Assembly: GCF_003201815.1 (NCBI RefSeq)
Contig: NZ_QJKB01000006.1
Coordinates: 124,001-188,000, forward strand
DNA length: 64,000 bases
Direction: 5' to 3'
From: Undibacterium pigrum
GTDB taxonomy: Bacteria; Pseudomonadota; Gammaproteobacteria; Burkholderiales; Burkholderiaceae_D
The translations under genes and the position numbers were made by a program. Below, piece by piece: positions 17,669 to 28,187 of this stretch. The notes below the pieces were generated by a model. The model saw only the letters and a list, made by a program, of their open reading frames with translations, was not told the DNA's origin and ran no database searches. Within the stretch, counting starts at the first letter, position 1; each line of letters opens with the position of its first letter.

Positions 17669-18211
17669 TCACTTCGTTTCTGTACCATCCTTCAGGATGC
17701 GCAGTGCTTCTTTGGTCCACTGCACACGGCTTTCTTCAAAGGTGATACCTGCTTTTAAGATCAGATAACGCAATTGCTGTTCATGTGACAGTTTTACGGC
17801 GCTGAAGTCGCGCTTTTCTATCTCTTTATACGTCTGCAGTTCCTGCTCATGCAATTGCAGGCGGCGCTCAAATTCTTCCGCCAGACCCAGCGGTCCTATC
17901 GCGGCATCGGCTCGCAACTTGACCATCATGTCATCCCGCAATCTCATTGGCGCACTGCTTTCACTGGCCCAGCGCCGTAATTCATCCCGGCCTGCAGGCA
18001 GGATGGCGATGAGTTTTTTACCTGCACGGCCACCTTCTACTTCGGTAGAAATGACCCAGCCCTGAGCTTCCATGCGCCCCAGTTCCCGGTAGATTTGCTG
18101 GTGGGTCGCATGCCAGAAATAACCTATGGACTTGTCAAAACGCCGCGCCAGGTCATAGCCTGAACATGGCTTTTCGGCAATCGAGGTCAGCAAGGCGTGA
18201 GGCAGGGACAT
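17669..18211 (-). CDS. PadR family transcriptional regulator
   Basis: A 180-residue protein with the PadR winged helix at residues 1-80 (LLTSIAEKPCSGYDLARRF, then QIYRELGRMEAQGWV) and a C-terminal coiled dimerisation region rich in Glu/Gln/Leu (about 110-160). It is a DNA-binding repressor, often controlled by small aromatic or xenobiotic ligands. It is divergent from fadH, and the shared 157-base promoter holds two near-identical palindromes, so it probably controls both itself and fadH. Confidence 0.9.
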   Translation of the reverse strand: MSLPHALLTSIAEKPCSGYDLARRFDKSIGYFWHATHQQIYRELGRMEAQGWVISTEVEGGRAGKKLIAILPAGRDELRRWASESSAPMRLRDDMMVKLRADAAIGPLGLAEEFERRLQLHEQELQTYKEIEKRDFSAVKLSHEQQLRYLILKAGITFEESRVQWTKEALRILKDGTETK

Positions 18212-18251
18212 GTTTTAGAGTAAATAGTCGGTGTGGTTTTCAGATATTTTA

Positions 18252-18269
18252 TATGCAACTGGTTGCATA
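18252..18269. promoter_or_regulatory. PadR-type operator 1 (candidate)
   Basis: TATGCAACTGGTTGCATA is an 18-bp palindrome with 8-bp perfect arms about a 2-bp centre. It lies 40 bases upstream of the padR start in the divergent padR-fadH promoter. The ATGC/GCAT outer sequence suits a winged-helix dimer of the PadR type. Confidence 0.6.
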
Positions 18270-18293
18270 AATAAAGCAGTTTCGTTATTCTCT

Positions 18294-18311
18294 TATGCAC
18301 TCAGTTGCATA
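18294..18311. promoter_or_regulatory. PadR-type operator 2 (candidate)
   Basis: TATGCACTCAGTTGCATA repeats the first operator with the right half exact and a two-base change in the left half. The centres are 42 bp apart, close to four helical turns, so dimers would sit on the same DNA face. A possible fadH -10 hexamer (TATATA, 18315-18320) follows it, which would fit repression of fadH. Confidence 0.55.
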
Positions 18312-18359
18312 AAATATATACCCAATAACTGTTGCTTGATAGAACCCCTCTTTATTTAG

Positions 18360-20384
<2,025 letters not shown>

Positions 20385-20488
20385 TTCAGGTTTTTGATTA
20401 AGCATGGGCCAGCAATGAATGCTCCAGGCGACACTTTCTGGGATTATTCACTGCTGGCATTTTGCAAATGCAGACGGGGTATAGTGCA

Positions 20489-20959
20489 ATGGCAGATACG
20501 CAAGGCTTGACGTTCAACAAGCATACACTCAGCATCAATATTTACAGCGTCAGTGATGTCAATATTGTTTATGCAGGCTCACCACACAGGCTCAGTACAG
20601 GCAAGCTCATGCGCGCCAAAACTGCTGCAGATGAAAAGCGCGTTCCTGGCTTTGGTTCGGGCACCTACATCACATTTGCCGGACCAGTCGATATCGCCTG
20701 GAAGTCGCAGGATGGTACTGAGCATAGTTATGCCCTGGATCTGGATGAAGTATTCAAAGACCGCAAAGTCTTGCATACAGAAGACGAGGTACGCTTCTAC
20801 AAACCCGAGCCCGTGTATGGAAGTGCGCCCACCATCATCATAGAACTGGATGACCGCACACTGAACGTCTATATGTTTGTCATTATCCGTTTAGAAAAAG
20901 ATGAGATGACACGCGAGCACACAAATCACTACACCCTCGCCTTTACGAAAAAATTCTGA
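20489..20959 (+). CDS. Hypothetical protein
   Basis: A 156-residue soluble protein if started at the ATG at 20489, which has GGGG nine bases upstream. In-frame alternatives lie at 20468 (ATG) and 20462 (TTG). It is acidic and predicted beta-rich (ITFAGPVDIAWKSQDG, YALDLDEVFKDRKVLHTEDE). No signal peptide, membrane helix or known motif is visible. It lies between fadH and a SnoaL-like gene on the same strand, with gaps of about 100 and 28 bases. Function not recognised. Confidence 0.7.
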   Translation: MADTQGLTFNKHTLSINIYSVSDVNIVYAGSPHRLSTGKLMRAKTAADEKRVPGFGSGTYITFAGPVDIAWKSQDGTEHSYALDLDEVFKDRKVLHTEDEVRFYKPEPVYGSAPTIIIELDDRTLNVYMFVIIRLEKDEMTREHTNHYTLAFTKKF

Positions 20960-20987
20960 ACGGATTTCAGCAAACCATACTGAAAGG

Positions 20988-21422
20988 ATGATGATGAACA
21001 ATGTACCAACAGCAGTCGCCGCTTCCCTGCAAACCTGGCATGCCATGATTGCCAATAAAGACCTGAGTGCCTTGCCATCCATCGTGCATGCCGATGCCGT
21101 ATTTCGTTCACCGATGGCGCATCAGCCCTATGCCAGTGCACAAGCGGTTGTGCTGATACTGAGTACGGTGGTCCAGGTGTTTGAGAATTTCACTTATCAC
21201 CGCGAGTTATCGTCGGATGATGGCCTTAACATCGTGCTGGAATTCAGTGCCAGTGTCGGCGACAAGCAACTCAAGGGCATAGACATGATACGCTTCGACG
21301 CCGATGGCAAGATCGTTGACTTTGAAGTCATGGTCAGACCCATGAGTGGCTTGCAGGCACTGGGGCAGGAAATGGGTGCAAGGCTGGCGCAATACCTGCC
21401 TGCCTATAAAGCGACCAAATAA
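20988..21422 (+). CDS. NTF2/SnoaL-like protein
   Basis: A 144-residue single-domain protein with the cone-shaped NTF2-like pattern: an N-terminal helix (LQTWHAMIANKDLSALPSIV), then VFRSPMAHQPY, and a final strand set ending IRFDADGKIVDFEVMVRP. Such proteins act as small-molecule isomerases, cyclases or ligand carriers, and sequence does not define which. The stop is two bases from the end of a convergent, distantly similar SnoaL-like gene. Confidence 0.82.
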   Translation: MMMNNVPTAVAASLQTWHAMIANKDLSALPSIVHADAVFRSPMAHQPYASAQAVVLILSTVVQVFENFTYHRELSSDDGLNIVLEFSASVGDKQLKGIDMIRFDADGKIVDFEVMVRPMSGLQALGQEMGARLAQYLPAYKATK

Positions 21423-21424
21423 TA

Positions 21425-21883
21425 TTACTTACGCGCCTGCTTTTTGAGAAAGCGCATGAAGCTGCCCAGCACGGGCAGTTTTTCATACAATTCTTCAGCC
21501 GCATCCCAATAGTCGCGGTGGAAGCTTACCCTGCCATCTTCTGCAAAGCGTATATGTGTGGCACCTCGTATGCACTGTGGTTTTGCATTGAAGTTTTTCA
21601 TCGTAAATAAAAAATCCCAGACCAGAAAAGCTGTGTCGCCTTGCAAGACCGATGAAGTAATACGAAAGCGTGGTTCATGGACTTGCACGAACATATGCTG
21701 GAATACCTGATCAATCGCAGGCAGGCCACGCAGTTCATTGAAGGGATCTTTGAAATAGGCATCTTCGGTATACACGCCGGACATGTCCTGGCAGGCCGCC
21801 AGCGAAATACTTTCAAAGAAGGCGATAAGCCTGTCAAGGCTGGCCTGGTGATCCAACGTTGCTGGCAATTGAATGGCGGGCAT
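21425..21883 (-). CDS. NTF2/SnoaL-like protein, last gene of the lipid-modification operon
   Basis: A 152-residue NTF2-like protein (LIAFFESISLAACQDMSGVY, YFKDPFNELRGLPAIDQVF, HIRFAEDGRVSFHRDYWDAA). The conserved end His-Arg-Asp-Tyr-Trp is typical of the group that accompanies CFA-like and SDR genes. Its ATG follows the SDR stop codon with no gap, so translation is probably coupled. It may bind or shield a lipid intermediate (inference). Confidence 0.82.
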   Translation of the reverse strand: MPAIQLPATLDHQASLDRLIAFFESISLAACQDMSGVYTEDAYFKDPFNELRGLPAIDQVFQHMFVQVHEPRFRITSSVLQGDTAFLVWDFLFTMKNFNAKPQCIRGATHIRFAEDGRVSFHRDYWDAAEELYEKLPVLGSFMRFLKKQARK

Positions 21884-22651
21884 TTATAAACCTGTGACTT
21901 TATGAACCAGATAAAAATAACTGCGGTAAGGCAGCAGTCGCGCCAGCCTTAACCAGTTCGTGAAACGATGGGGGAAGTGAATATGAAAGTCCCCCCTTTG
22001 CATGCCCTTGACGATGGCCAATGCTGCTTCAGGTGCACTGATCAGGGCGGGCATCTTGAAACTATTACCCTCTGTCATCGGCGTTTCTACAAAACCGGGA
22101 TTGATCATATACACAGCAATGTTTTTAGGGCGCACATCGAGGTACAGGGACTCACACAAATTGATGAGCGCAGCTTTGGTAGGACCATAGATCAGGGCCT
22201 TGGGCAAGCCAGACAGGCCGGCAACTGAGCCAACGATGCCTATGCCGCCTTTACCCTGTAGTAGCAACGCAGGCAAGATCACATCCAGGCAGTGATAAAC
22301 TCCACGCACATTAATGTCTATCAAGCTGTTGACTGCCGCCATATCAATACTGTCTGCCCGCATTTCATTGTAGCTGCCTGCAACAACCAGTACCAGGTCT
22401 ATGCCACCCCATTTCTGCATCAGGCTGGCATGACAGGCTGCTATGCTGGAATGATCGCAGATATCTACTGCCATGGCCTCGGCCAGCGGATAATCTGCGG
22501 CGATTTTTTCCAGCTGTACCAGTTTGCGCGCTGACAGTGCGACCTTTGCGCCAAGCGACAATAGCAGTCTGGCAGTTTCCTCACCTATGCCGCTGGATGC
22601 ACCTATTACCCAGATGCGTTTTCCCTGCCAGTCGCGGATAGCGGGATTCAT
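21884..22651 (-). CDS. Short-chain dehydrogenase/reductase
   Basis: The 255-residue protein has the classical SDR cofactor motif GASSGIGEE (about 18-26), the NVRGVYHC strand, a catalytic Ser in IVGSVAGLSG, and the Tyr/Lys pair YGPTKAA. It uses NAD(P)H to reduce or oxidise a carbonyl or alcohol. The C-terminal tail has hydrophobic and basic residues (FPHRFTNWLRLARLLPYR) that may contact membrane. Its start overlaps the DUF3833 stop by four bases (ATGA). Substrate likely lipid-derived, by context. Confidence 0.9.
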   Translation of the reverse strand: MNPAIRDWQGKRIWVIGASSGIGEETARLLLSLGAKVALSARKLVQLEKIAADYPLAEAMAVDICDHSSIAACHASLMQKWGGIDLVLVVAGSYNEMRADSIDMAAVNSLIDINVRGVYHCLDVILPALLLQGKGGIGIVGSVAGLSGLPKALIYGPTKAALINLCESLYLDVRPKNIAVYMINPGFVETPMTEGNSFKMPALISAPEAALAIVKGMQRGDFHIHFPHRFTNWLRLARLLPYRSYFYLVHKVTGL

Positions 22652-23211
22652 GGTGTGGGATTACTGCGTTTGGTGAAAGATAAAGTGACGCTGCCTAGCT
22701 CCACTCCAAACTTGCGCATGATGGCGCGGTTCAGCATCACCTTGTCATCCATCAAGACCATGGTGTCGTCAAAATCCACGTTGTAGATGCTGCCGTCGAC
22801 CGGTAATGCCAATACATAATTCCAGTGCAGGGTATTGCCTGATACCTGCCCTCTTGCTTCACCGATCACATCTGACGCTGTGCCGGTAAATTGATCATTG
22901 CCTGTTTTTTTCAAGGTCCAGATGCGCTTTTGCTTGCTACCATCTGAGTAAGTGAAGTCTTCATTGAGTGTGCCGGTATCGCCTGACCACTGGCAATCCA
23001 TGACCACGGTAAAGCGTTTGACTATCGCACCCGACCTGTCCTGGAATATGCCCCAGGCATCCAGCTTGCCATTGAAGTAGCTTTGCATATCCAGTTTTGG
23101 CATTTCATTGCGGTAGCGGCCGGGTTCATATTGGCTGGCACAGGATGTCAGCAGCAGACTAAAGCTGCAGATCAGGCTGCAAAAAAATAACCGGTAGTTT
23201 CTTCTAAACAT
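22648..23211 (-). CDS. DUF3833 domain lipoprotein
   Basis: A 187-residue protein with an N-terminal hydrophobic segment and lipobox LLTSCASQ (Cys about 24), so it should be lipidated and membrane-anchored. The mature part matches DUF3833 (YFNGKLDAWGIFQDRSGAI, DGSKQKRIWTLKKTG), a beta-barrel-like domain seen in operons with CFA-type methyltransferases. It may carry or present a lipid (inference). ATGA overlap with the SDR gene; 39-base gap from the chalcone isomerase-like gene. Confidence 0.85.
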   Translation of the reverse strand: MFRRNYRLFFCSLICSFSLLLTSCASQYEPGRYRNEMPKLDMQSYFNGKLDAWGIFQDRSGAIVKRFTVVMDCQWSGDTGTLNEDFTYSDGSKQKRIWTLKKTGNDQFTGTASDVIGEARGQVSGNTLHWNYVLALPVDGSIYNVDFDDTMVLMDDKVMLNRAIMRKFGVELGSVTLSFTKRSNPTP

Positions 23212-23250
23212 ATGCTTGCCTGTTGTGATTGGTGAGACTTCAGAAAATTC

Positions 23251-23838
23251 TTAATTACCCTGTGCTTTGCTGCCCAGCAATTTGCTGCGCAAGCCTTGTG
23301 CAGAAGTATTCTTGTCCAGCCAGATCGCAAAAAATGCATGGGTGAATTCTGCGTCACGTATCTCGCCCAGTAATTTCCCGTTCAGGTAAAACCTGGCTGC
23401 TTCATTAGGTATGTGTATGCCGGTGATATGCGTACCCTGTTTTACATCGGGAAAAATTTTCTTCATCTGGGCCAGCCAGCGTTCCCGTTTTTCGGCGGTA
23501 CCCAGTTTTAGCTTTTCTATTTCATCTATGCTGGCATCAGCGATTTTGCCGCCATATAAAGTGCGCGCATAGACCAGATCCAGCGCAAATTTTTGTGGTT
23601 TTTCGCTATCAGGCTTATAGCCTTCAGGAGCAGACCATAAGTTCGCATCATAGACATGCAGTCCAAACCAGCGAAAACTTCCCGTGCCCTGCAGGCTGGC
23701 TTGCGGGATTTCTTCACTGATATGTGCCGGGGCCACATTTGCAGGTTTGTCTTCGGCATGCGCAGTCATGGCAGCCACGGCTGCGATCGCAAGCAGCAGC
23801 GACAAACTCAAACCACGCATGAATGGCAGGAGATTCAT
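23251..23838 (-). CDS. Chalcone isomerase family periplasmic protein
   Basis: A 195-residue protein with a signal peptide (about 1-28, MRGLSLSLLLAIAAVAAMTA, cleavage near AHAED). The chalcone isomerase-like fold follows (QGTGSFRWFGLHVYDANLW, ALDLVYARTLYGGKIADASI). Bacterial members of this family mostly lack flavonoid activity and may bind fatty acids, which suits the lipid context. The start overlaps the CFA synthase stop (ATGA). Confidence 0.85.
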   Translation of the reverse strand: MNLLPFMRGLSLSLLLAIAAVAAMTAHAEDKPANVAPAHISEEIPQASLQGTGSFRWFGLHVYDANLWSAPEGYKPDSEKPQKFALDLVYARTLYGGKIADASIDEIEKLKLGTAEKRERWLAQMKKIFPDVKQGTHITGIHIPNEAARFYLNGKLLGEIRDAEFTHAFFAIWLDKNTSAQGLRSKLLGSKAQGN

Positions 23839-25112
23839 TTTTTTCTCAGGGTGAATTGCGTGACATTGATACTGCCAGCGCGGAAACCAGCCTCACAATA
23901 CGCCAGATAAAATTCCCAGGTACGCAGGAACTCGTCATCAAAACCCTGGGTCTTGACCTGTGCCAGTTTTTCCATGAAGGCATGGCGCCAGTGCAGCAGG
24001 GTGCGTGCATAGTCCAGGCCAAAGTTATAAGTGTCCAGAATTTCCATGCCGTAGCTGGCGGCCATCGCATGGAATTTTTCTATTGATGGCAACATGCCGC
24101 CAGGGAAGATGTATTGCTGTATAAAATCCGTGCCCTTGCGATAACGCTCGAATAATTCATCGGCAATGACGATGCTTTGCACGCAGGCCCGGCCACCTTG
24201 TTTCAGATTACGCTGCAGGCATTCAAAATAACCTGGCCAGTATGCTTCGCCTACGGCTTCAAACATTTCTATGGAGGCGATGGCGTCATAGTTGCCTTTT
24301 GCATCGCGATAATCTTCTATCTTCAAATCGCTCTTCGCATGCAGGCCAGCATTTTGCAGACGCGCATGAGCATATTGCAATTGCTCGACAGAGAGTGTCA
24401 GTCCTGTTACGTGAGCACCTGCATCACGTATCGCCATCTCGGCAAAACCACCCCAGCCACATCCTATTTCCAGCACTTTGGCATTTTCTGGTAAGGCCAA
24501 CTGGTGCAAGATGCGGCGATATTTTGCTTGCTGGGCTTCTTCCAGTGATTGCTCCTGCTCGTCAGAATAGATTGCGCTGGAGTATGTCATTGATGGGTCC
24601 AGCCACAGCTTGTAAAACTCATTTCCTATGTCGTAATGGGCATGGATGTTTTTCTTGCTGCCTGTGCGTGAATTACGGTTCAGCAAATGCTTGATCCTGT
24701 ATGCCAGATTACCCCACCAGCTACCATAGATCAGGCTTTCCAGTTGCTGGCGGTTATGCGAGATCAGTTCTATCAAGCCTGTCAGGCTGCTGGTGGTCCA
24801 GTGACCAGCGATATAGCTTTCGGCAAAACCGATGTCACCAGACTTGAGTATGGCGCGATACAACTCCCAGTTTTTCAAATGCAGGCTGACATGTTGCCAG
24901 CCTTCCAGCGCACGGCCAAAGCTGGCGGTTTGCCCATCCGGGAATTGTATGGTCAGACAGCCATGCTCAAGTTTTTTGAGCAGGCTCAGGACTAATCTGG
25001 CTTGCGCAGGAAAATGCTTGCTATTTAACTGCGTACTTGCTGCAACATGGGTATCTGCATTGGCAGATGTGCCGGAAGTACGATCGGCAAAGGTAGGATG
25101 CAGGCTGCTCAT
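23835..25112 (-). CDS. cfa: Cyclopropane-fatty-acyl-phospholipid synthase family methyltransferase
   Basis: A 425-residue protein with an N-terminal lipid-binding region (about 40-130) and a C-terminal SAM-dependent methyltransferase. The SAM motif is LEIGCGWGGFAEMAI (about 195). Family hallmarks include YSSAIYSDEQEQSLEEAQQAK, FEAVGEAYWPGYF and FIQQYIFPGGMLPS. It methylates the double bond of unsaturated acyl chains in membrane phospholipid, either to a cyclopropane or, as UfaM-type relatives do in furan fatty acid pathways, to a methylated product. The neighbours make the second option worth considering. ATGA overlap with DUF1365. Confidence 0.92.
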   Translation of the reverse strand: MSSLHPTFADRTSGTSANADTHVAASTQLNSKHFPAQARLVLSLLKKLEHGCLTIQFPDGQTASFGRALEGWQHVSLHLKNWELYRAILKSGDIGFAESYIAGHWTTSSLTGLIELISHNRQQLESLIYGSWWGNLAYRIKHLLNRNSRTGSKKNIHAHYDIGNEFYKLWLDPSMTYSSAIYSDEQEQSLEEAQQAKYRRILHQLALPENAKVLEIGCGWGGFAEMAIRDAGAHVTGLTLSVEQLQYAHARLQNAGLHAKSDLKIEDYRDAKGNYDAIASIEMFEAVGEAYWPGYFECLQRNLKQGGRACVQSIVIADELFERYRKGTDFIQQYIFPGGMLPSIEKFHAMAASYGMEILDTYNFGLDYARTLLHWRHAFMEKLAQVKTQGFDDEFLRTWEFYLAYCEAGFRAGSINVTQFTLRKK

Positions 25113-25918
25113 CGGCTTAACTCTTCAGTAGGAGGGACAGGTTTGGAAATAAATGGCACGCGCTTGATCCACAGGCGCAGTGCTTGAATATGGATGCGCA
25201 GTACGACGCCTATGGTCATGAAGGGGTAACGCAGCATGACCCTGGCGATGTGCGCATTGCTCATGCTTTGCTCGCACCCAGAAATGCTGGTCAGCAGCAG
25301 CGGGCCTTCTGTATCGGCATAATCGATGCGGGCCAGATGTTTTTTTTGTGCCTGCTGTGTGTCCGGCCCGACCGTGTCGTGTTGAGCTTGCATGAAGCAG
25401 AATCGATAGCTTCCTTCGGTCTTGCAAAAAGGCGAGACATGGAAGATTTTTTTTGCTTGCAACTCTTCGCCATTTGCCAGCTTGCTGCCATTTTCCAGCA
25501 GGTATAAGTGCTTTTCACCAAAGGTATTGCGCACTTCACAGACGATGGCACGCAAGCTGCCATCCTGGCGATGACAAAACCAGAAAGACACGGGATTGAA
25601 CACATAACCAAATACACGCGGGAAGCATTGCAGCCAGATGTCACCATCGGCATCCGTAATGCCTTCGCTTTGCAACAAGCCATCTATCCACTGATCCAGC
25701 GGCTGCCTGGCATCACCATGGTCGCGCTCATGAAAAGACAGTGCATTGAAACGATTCACGGAAAACAGTGTGCTGGTGCTCAAACGATTGATATCACGTA
25801 CAGGTACACGGATAAAAAACACGCCATAACGGAAAGCATTTTTTGCAGGGCGCAAGCGTTTGTGCATGACTTCGCCCGTGCATAAAATGACAGATGGTTT
25901 GGGTTCAGGCGTGTTCAT
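25109..25918 (-). CDS. DUF1365 domain-containing protein
   Basis: A 269-residue protein with family features CTGEVMHKRLRPAKNAFRY at the N terminus, PRVFGYVFNPVSFWFCHR in the middle and HIQALRLWIKRVPF near the end. DUF1365 genes are nearly always found with a flavin amine oxidase and a CFA-like methyltransferase; the biochemical role is not established. ATG 25918 lies four bases after the preceding stop; a GTG at 25933 is an alternative start overlapping the upstream gene. Confidence 0.9.
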   Translation of the reverse strand: MNTPEPKPSVILCTGEVMHKRLRPAKNAFRYGVFFIRVPVRDINRLSTSTLFSVNRFNALSFHERDHGDARQPLDQWIDGLLQSEGITDADGDIWLQCFPRVFGYVFNPVSFWFCHRQDGSLRAIVCEVRNTFGEKHLYLLENGSKLANGEELQAKKIFHVSPFCKTEGSYRFCFMQAQHDTVGPDTQQAQKKHLARIDYADTEGPLLLTSISGCEQSMSNAHIARVMLRYPFMTIGVVLRIHIQALRLWIKRVPFISKPVPPTEELSR

Positions 25919-25922
25919 ATAA

Positions 25923-27224
25923 TCATGCCGCACGTATCATGTCTTCATAGGCGGCTTCTGCGCGCGCGAGTATGGACTCTGCAACGCGCAAGCCAGATTT
26001 CAAGCCATCTTCATGGAAGCCATAGCCTGTCCAGGCACCGGCAAACCAGATATTTCTCCTGCCCTGGATATTCGCCAGTTGATGCTGTGCATTGATGGCC
26101 ATCGCATCAAATACCGGGTGAGAATAATCAAAGCTGTTGATAATGCTGGCAGATGCTGGTTCTTCTATGGGATTGAGCGTGACGATGACAGGCGTCTTGA
26201 AGGGCAGGGGCTGTAATTGATTGATCAGGTAATGCACGCAGACACGCGGTTCATTGCCGCTTTCGCTTTGATAATTCCAGGCCGACCAGGCTTTTTTATT
26301 TTGTGGCAAGACGCTGGCATCGGTATGTAATACAGCGCGGTTAGGCTGGTATTTAACGGACGACAAAATCTGCCGTTCTGCCAGATCAGCATCGACCAGT
26401 AATTTCAGGCTTTGATCACTATGGCTGGCAAAGACCACGTGTTCAAATGTTTGCGAGCCCTGCTCGCTATGCACCACGATGGCACCAGGCGCCTTTTCGC
26501 GCACACTCAGCACGGGTGTTTGCAAATGTTTGTGTGCAATCGCAGGCAAAATCTTTTCTACATATTGCCTGGCTCCACCTTTTACGGTTTGCCATTGTGG
26601 CCTGTCATTCACCTGCAGCAAGCCGTGGTTATGGCAAAAGTTCACGAAAGACGATAATGGAAATGCCATCATGGTCTCGGTCGGGCAAGACCAGATGCAG
26701 GCCGCCATGGGCAGCAAATACCACTGGCGGAATTCCTTGCTATAGCCATGCTGATCCAGGAAGCTCCCCAGCGGTTGCTGGAAATCTTTATGCTCTTGTG
26801 TGCTTGCCAGGGCCGTGGTCTGTTTATTGAAACGCAGGATATCGCGCAACATGCGCAGGAAGGCTGGCCTCAGTAAATTACTGCGCTGGGCGAACACGGT
26901 GTCGAGGTTGGCACCTGCCCATTCCAGTGAGCGGCTGCCATTTTTACCGGCAGGCATCTTGACTGAGAACGACATATCCGTTGCGACGGTAGCAATGTCC
27001 AGTTCTTTAAACAGCCTGACCAGATTTGGATAAGTCTTGTGGTTAAACACCAGGAAACCGGTATCGACACCATAGGTCTGGCCTTCAAGGCTGACATCGA
27101 CGGTATGGGTATGCCCGCCAAAATAATCATTGGCTTCAAACAGGCTGATTTCATGCCCTGCTTTAGAAAGCTCGTATGCGCAAGACAGGCCGGAGATGCC
27201 GGAACCGATGACAGCGATTTTCAT
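25923..27224 (-). CDS. FAD-dependent oxidoreductase (flavin amine oxidase family)
   Basis: A 433-residue protein with the N-terminal dinucleotide fold AVIGSGISGLSCAYELS (4-20) and the FAD motif FGGHTHTVDV, typical of the flavin amine oxidase/desaturase-like family. The C-terminal FAD contact FAGAWTGYGFHEDGLKSG is also present. It is the first gene of the seven-gene operon and probably oxidises or desaturates a fatty-acyl or lipid substrate (inference from neighbours). Its start faces the TetR gene across 310 bases. Confidence 0.9.
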   Translation of the reverse strand: MKIAVIGSGISGLSCAYELSKAGHEISLFEANDYFGGHTHTVDVSLEGQTYGVDTGFLVFNHKTYPNLVRLFKELDIATVATDMSFSVKMPAGKNGSRSLEWAGANLDTVFAQRSNLLRPAFLRMLRDILRFNKQTTALASTQEHKDFQQPLGSFLDQHGYSKEFRQWYLLPMAACIWSCPTETMMAFPLSSFVNFCHNHGLLQVNDRPQWQTVKGGARQYVEKILPAIAHKHLQTPVLSVREKAPGAIVVHSEQGSQTFEHVVFASHSDQSLKLLVDADLAERQILSSVKYQPNRAVLHTDASVLPQNKKAWSAWNYQSESGNEPRVCVHYLINQLQPLPFKTPVIVTLNPIEEPASASIINSFDYSHPVFDAMAINAQHQLANIQGRRNIWFAGAWTGYGFHEDGLKSGLRVAESILARAEAAYEDMIRAA

Positions 27225-27534
27225 AGTCTGATTATGCTGATAAATAAGAAGTAAAAATTATTAAAAATACACTTGCTGTAAAAAAGGTACTTATTTGCAT
27301 TGCGTCGTTTGGCTTACTTATTCATTCATACGCAAAACCTGTACTTTTGGATTCAACAGCGGATTCATCCCCGGATGCCATCTTTGCAATACACCTTTTC
27401 AGGCAATGCCACAGCAATTGCTAGAATTCACTGGTAATAAAGCCTTACTGGGTTAGAATGTGACTATGAATTTCAATTTGTGACTCATCAGTCACAAAAT
27501 ATACTACAAAGTTTTTATTTGTGCAGAAAAAATA
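27225..27534. other. Divergent intergenic region (lipid operon / tetR)
   Basis: This AT-rich 310-base gap should hold the promoters of both the lipid operon (leftward) and tetR (rightward). The only clear structure is the palindrome at 27477-27498, with a further half-site TGTGACT at about 27459. No coding frame or RNA gene is supported. Confidence 0.6.
27477..27498. promoter_or_regulatory. TetR-type operator (candidate)
   Basis: TTTGTGACT and AGTCACAAA are perfect 9-bp inverted arms around CATC. The centre lies about 47 bases before the tetR start, in the usual position for TetR autoregulation. A third half-site TGTGACT lies just upstream at 27459-27465. Confidence 0.6.
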
Positions 27535-28155
27535 ATGGAAATCCGGATTCCCTTTAAAAAACAACAGTTTGATGCGCGGGAAGAAGCCATCATCGATGCC
27601 GTCAATCGCCTTTTGTCAGAAAAAGGCTATGACTTGATGACCATGGATGATGTTGCGGACGCGGTGGGCATTGCCAAGGGCAGCCTGTACAAGCATTTTT
27701 CTTCCAAGGAGAAGCTGGCTGGCGCCGCCATGACGCGTCTCTTGAAGGCAACCCAGGCTGAGCTCGATACTCTGGCGGCAGATATGCCAGCGATAGACAA
27801 GATCAGGCATATCCTGGCCTGGTCTTTGCGTCTTCGGCTGCAAGGTGGAGTGCCACATCTACCCTCAACCAGCCTGGCATTGCAGCGCAGCCTGATGCTG
27901 AACCTTGATTACGTGATGGTGGCCTTGCGCGTCAACAAACGCTTTTATGCGCTGGTAGCTGAGGCCAGAAAGCAGGGCGCTTTGACGCCGCTGGTGCCAG
28001 ATGATGTGCTGGTCTATACCCTGTATTCACGCGCCTGTGATCCAACCATGGAATTTTTATTGCGCGACAAGCGCCTGACGCATGAGCAAATCGTCGACGC
28101 CATGGTGCATGCGACCATAGGTGGGTTTTTGTCGAATGAAGCGAGGAAGGTTTAA
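27535..28155 (+). CDS. TetR/AcrR family transcriptional regulator
   Basis: A 206-residue protein with the TetR helix-turn-helix at about 17-63 (AIIDAVNRLLSEKGYDLMTM, then DDVADAVGIAKGSLYKHFSS). The helical C-terminal domain would bind an unknown, probably hydrophobic, ligand. It is divergent from the lipid operon with a palindrome just upstream of its own start, so autoregulation and control of the operon are likely. The ribosome binding site is weak. Confidence 0.92.
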   Translation: MEIRIPFKKQQFDAREEAIIDAVNRLLSEKGYDLMTMDDVADAVGIAKGSLYKHFSSKEKLAGAAMTRLLKATQAELDTLAADMPAIDKIRHILAWSLRLRLQGGVPHLPSTSLALQRSLMLNLDYVMVALRVNKRFYALVAEARKQGALTPLVPDDVLVYTLYSRACDPTMEFLLRDKRLTHEQIVDAMVHATIGGFLSNEARKV

Positions 28156-28187
28156 GGATGCACCGAATCAGTTTGGTGTTTCCTTCT

